This document shows, piece by piece, positions 62,745 through 64,000 of a DNA stretch of 64,000 nt (its first letter is position 1; each line of letters opens with the position of its first letter). Below the pieces are notes generated by a model. That model saw only the letters and a list, made by a program, of their open reading frames with translations, made no database searches and was not told where the DNA came from. The stretch comes from an uncultured Persicobacter sp. (GTDB taxonomy: Bacteria; Bacteroidota; Bacteroidia; Cytophagales; Cyclobacteriaceae): contig CANMKE010000003.1 of assembly GCA_947498325.1 (NCBI GenBank), forward strand, positions 232,478 to 296,477, in the 5' to 3' direction. The translations under genes and the position numbers were made by a program.

Positions 62745-63731
62745 TTATTTCTGAATTGGCACCTTTTTCAAGATCGCCTCTACTACATCTCTTGTCGATA
62801 CGCCATCCGCTTCGGCTTCGTAGTTCAACAGGATACGGTGACTCAGTACATCCACAGCAACTTCCTTAATATCCTCTGGCAAAACGTACATGCGCTCATC
62901 AAAATAAGCAATCGCTTTCGCTGCCAAATTCAGGGCAATTGATGCACGAGGAGACACCCCGAACTGAATGTATTGTGCGTACTCGCCCAAACCATAATCT
63001 TTTGGATTTCGGGTAGCAAATACCAATTCGATCAAATACTTCTCTAAAGATTCCGAAATAGAAACCGCATTGATGTCATCACGGATTGCGAATACATCCT
63101 CTTTGCTCAGAATGGTTTCGATCTTGGTATCGAACTGCATGTTGGCCATTCGGCGCATGACCTCAAGCTCATCTTCTTTAGAAAGGTAGTTAACGAACAC
63201 CTTCATCATGAAACGGTCTACCTGTGCCTCTGGCAATGGGTAAGTTCCTTCCTGATCTACGGGGTTCTGTGTTGCCAGCACCAAGAATGGGCGATCGAGC
63301 TTATAAGTATGCTCACCGATCGTTACCTGCTTCTCTTGCATTGACTCCAAAAGTGCTGCCTGTACTTTGGCGGGGGAGCGGTTCACCTCATCGGCCAAAA
63401 TAATATTGGCAAACACAGGGCCTTTCTTCACCTCGAATTCCCCAGAGCGCTGATTGTAGATCATCGTTCCGACCAAATCCGCAGGGAGCAAGTCAGGGGT
63501 AAACTGAATACGTTGAAAGTCTAATTTCAGTACTTCCGCAAGTGTATTTACGGTTAAAGTTTTTGCAAGACCAGGAACTCCCTCCAGCAAAATATGCCCT
63601 TGGGTGAACAAACCAATCAACAGGCGATTGACCATGTATTCCTGCCCAACAACAACTTTTCCTACTTCTTGAAATACTTGTTGAATTTTCTGTTGCCGCG
63701 CCGCGCGCAGGTCGTTATTTACAGTATCCAT
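62745..63731 (-). CDS. moxR: MoxR-family AAA+ ATPase
   Basis: 328-residue MoxR ATPase; family members act as chaperones that help assemble or activate metalloenzymes or von Willebrand factor-A domain proteins. Walker A is EGVPGLAKT (50-58), Walker B IILADEVNRSPAKVQAALLE, sensor 1 FLVLATQNPVDQEGTYPLPEAQ, and the lid with RFMMKVFVNYL is intact. MoxR genes are usually followed by DUF58 and VWA genes; here the downstream neighbours are a small structured locus and the ars operon, so the gene is separated from that set in this direction. Confidence 0.93.
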   Translation of the reverse strand: MDTVNNDLRAARQQKIQQVFQEVGKVVVGQEYMVNRLLIGLFTQGHILLEGVPGLAKTLTVNTLAEVLKLDFQRIQFTPDLLPADLVGTMIYNQRSGEFEVKKGPVFANIILADEVNRSPAKVQAALLESMQEKQVTIGEHTYKLDRPFLVLATQNPVDQEGTYPLPEAQVDRFMMKVFVNYLSKEDELEVMRRMANMQFDTKIETILSKEDVFAIRDDINAVSISESLEKYLIELVFATRNPKDYGLGEYAQYIQFGVSPRASIALNLAAKAIAYFDERMYVLPEDIKEVAVDVLSHRILLNYEAEADGVSTRDVVEAILKKVPIQK

Positions 63732-63885
63732 GCCGTAAAAATATGTCTTTATGTATGCGTTTCAGTATTGCTTACTTTTTTCCTCATTGGGGGCACTTTC
63801 AGCCCTTAAAAAAAGTTGGCTTGCCAAAATAAGAACAATCCTTTGAAAACAAAAGAACAGAAAGGGAGGAGAAAATAAAAAGCAT

Positions 63886-63920
63886 AAAAAAACCTTCCTC
63901 TAATCATTAGAAGAAGGTTT
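63886..63920 (-). terminator. Terminator of tRNA-Gly
   Basis: On the minus strand AAACCTTC/GAAGGTTT (8-bp outer stem) with inner TCTAAT/ATTAGA and a T-run, 5 bp after the tRNA 3' end. Confidence 0.9.
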
Positions 63921-63924
63921 GTAG

Positions 63925-63997
63925 AGCGAAAGACGAGATTCGAACTCGCGACCCCAACCTTGGCAAGGTTGTGCTCTACCAGCTGAGCTACTTTCGC
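63925..63997 (-). tRNA. tRNA-Gly(GCC)
   Basis: A 73-nt cloverleaf on the minus strand: acceptor GCGAAAG/CTTTCGC, D-arm GCTC/GAGC, anticodon stem and loop around TTGCCAA (anticodon GCC, reads GGC/GGT), T-loop TTCGAAT. CCA is not encoded. The upstream side of this tRNA is cut off by the window edge. Confidence 0.95.
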
Positions 63998-64000
63998 AGG

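Overview
The window looks like chromosomal DNA of a Bacteroidota bacterium, most likely a Cytophagales-type marine or sediment organism. The evidence is a 2381-residue SprA (type IX secretion and gliding outer-membrane protein) beside ruvA and gcvH, a CarboxypepD_reg-TonB-dependent receptor, LruC-domain lipoproteins, NAD-epimerase-type threonine dehydrogenase, and repeated TAnnTTTG promoter elements with few obvious Shine-Dalgarno sequences. It is mostly core housekeeping sequence. I see no phage, insertion sequence, CRISPR array or rRNA operon.

Layout. 1-2.7 kb: two tandem LruC-domain surface lipoproteins, the first cut by the window edge. 2.8-5.3 kb: divergent tdh and kbl (threonine to glycine plus acetyl-CoA) with a 60-residue small gene between them. 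5.4-10.6 kb: a sigma-54 response regulator and histidine kinase pair with repeated upstream half-sites, a glycosyltransferase and an APH/kinase-like protein. 10.7-13.6 kb: ribE, a helix-hairpin-helix membrane protein, yjbQ, ruvA. 13.6-24.5 kb: sprA, gcvH, a VanZ-like protein, two tandem tonB paralogues, yicC. 24.6-32 kb: an acyl-CoA ligase, two tandem tRNA-Arg(UCU), recF, pdhA, a TPR membrane protein, ribH, lysC. 32.4-34.8 kb: feoAB behind a TTTAGA/TCTAAA dyad. 34.9-47.4 kb: an EamA transporter, dusB, a degenerate ferritin-like protein, a DUF2007 protein, cdsA, glutamate dehydrogenase, psd, hemH with a Cys-rich insertion, a cysteine desulfurase, glmM, two small genes and an EEP-family hydrolase. 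47.5-50.3 kb: a SAM-I riboswitch, a 38-codon ORF, metY and metX. 50.4-54.5 kb: a lytic transglycosylase, LOG-family protein, SDR39U1 oxidoreductase and two small exported proteins. 54.5-59.4 kb: two lipoproteins and a TonB-dependent receptor. 59.8-62.5 kb: an arsenic operon (arsR, DUF6428, arsC, ACR3). 62.5-64 kb: a structured locus with a 27-codon ORF, moxR and tRNA-Gly(GCC).

How the parts fit. Phospholipid synthesis (cdsA, psd), iron and haem handling (feoAB, hemH, ferritin-like protein), outer-membrane energy transduction (two TonB, one receptor), riboflavin (ribE, ribH) and methionine synthesis (riboswitch-metY-metX) are each visible as partial modules. No wholly new system is certain. 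The strongest unexplained signals are: the ~21-bp-spaced TGTYC/GGACA array with a near-consensus sigma-54 promoter before the two-component operon; the kinase-fold protein at 9606; the ferritin that has lost its iron site; the small ORF after the SAM aptamer; the hairpin-rich locus at 62513-62620; and the repeated AAAATT-T-AATTTT dyads before the second tonB.
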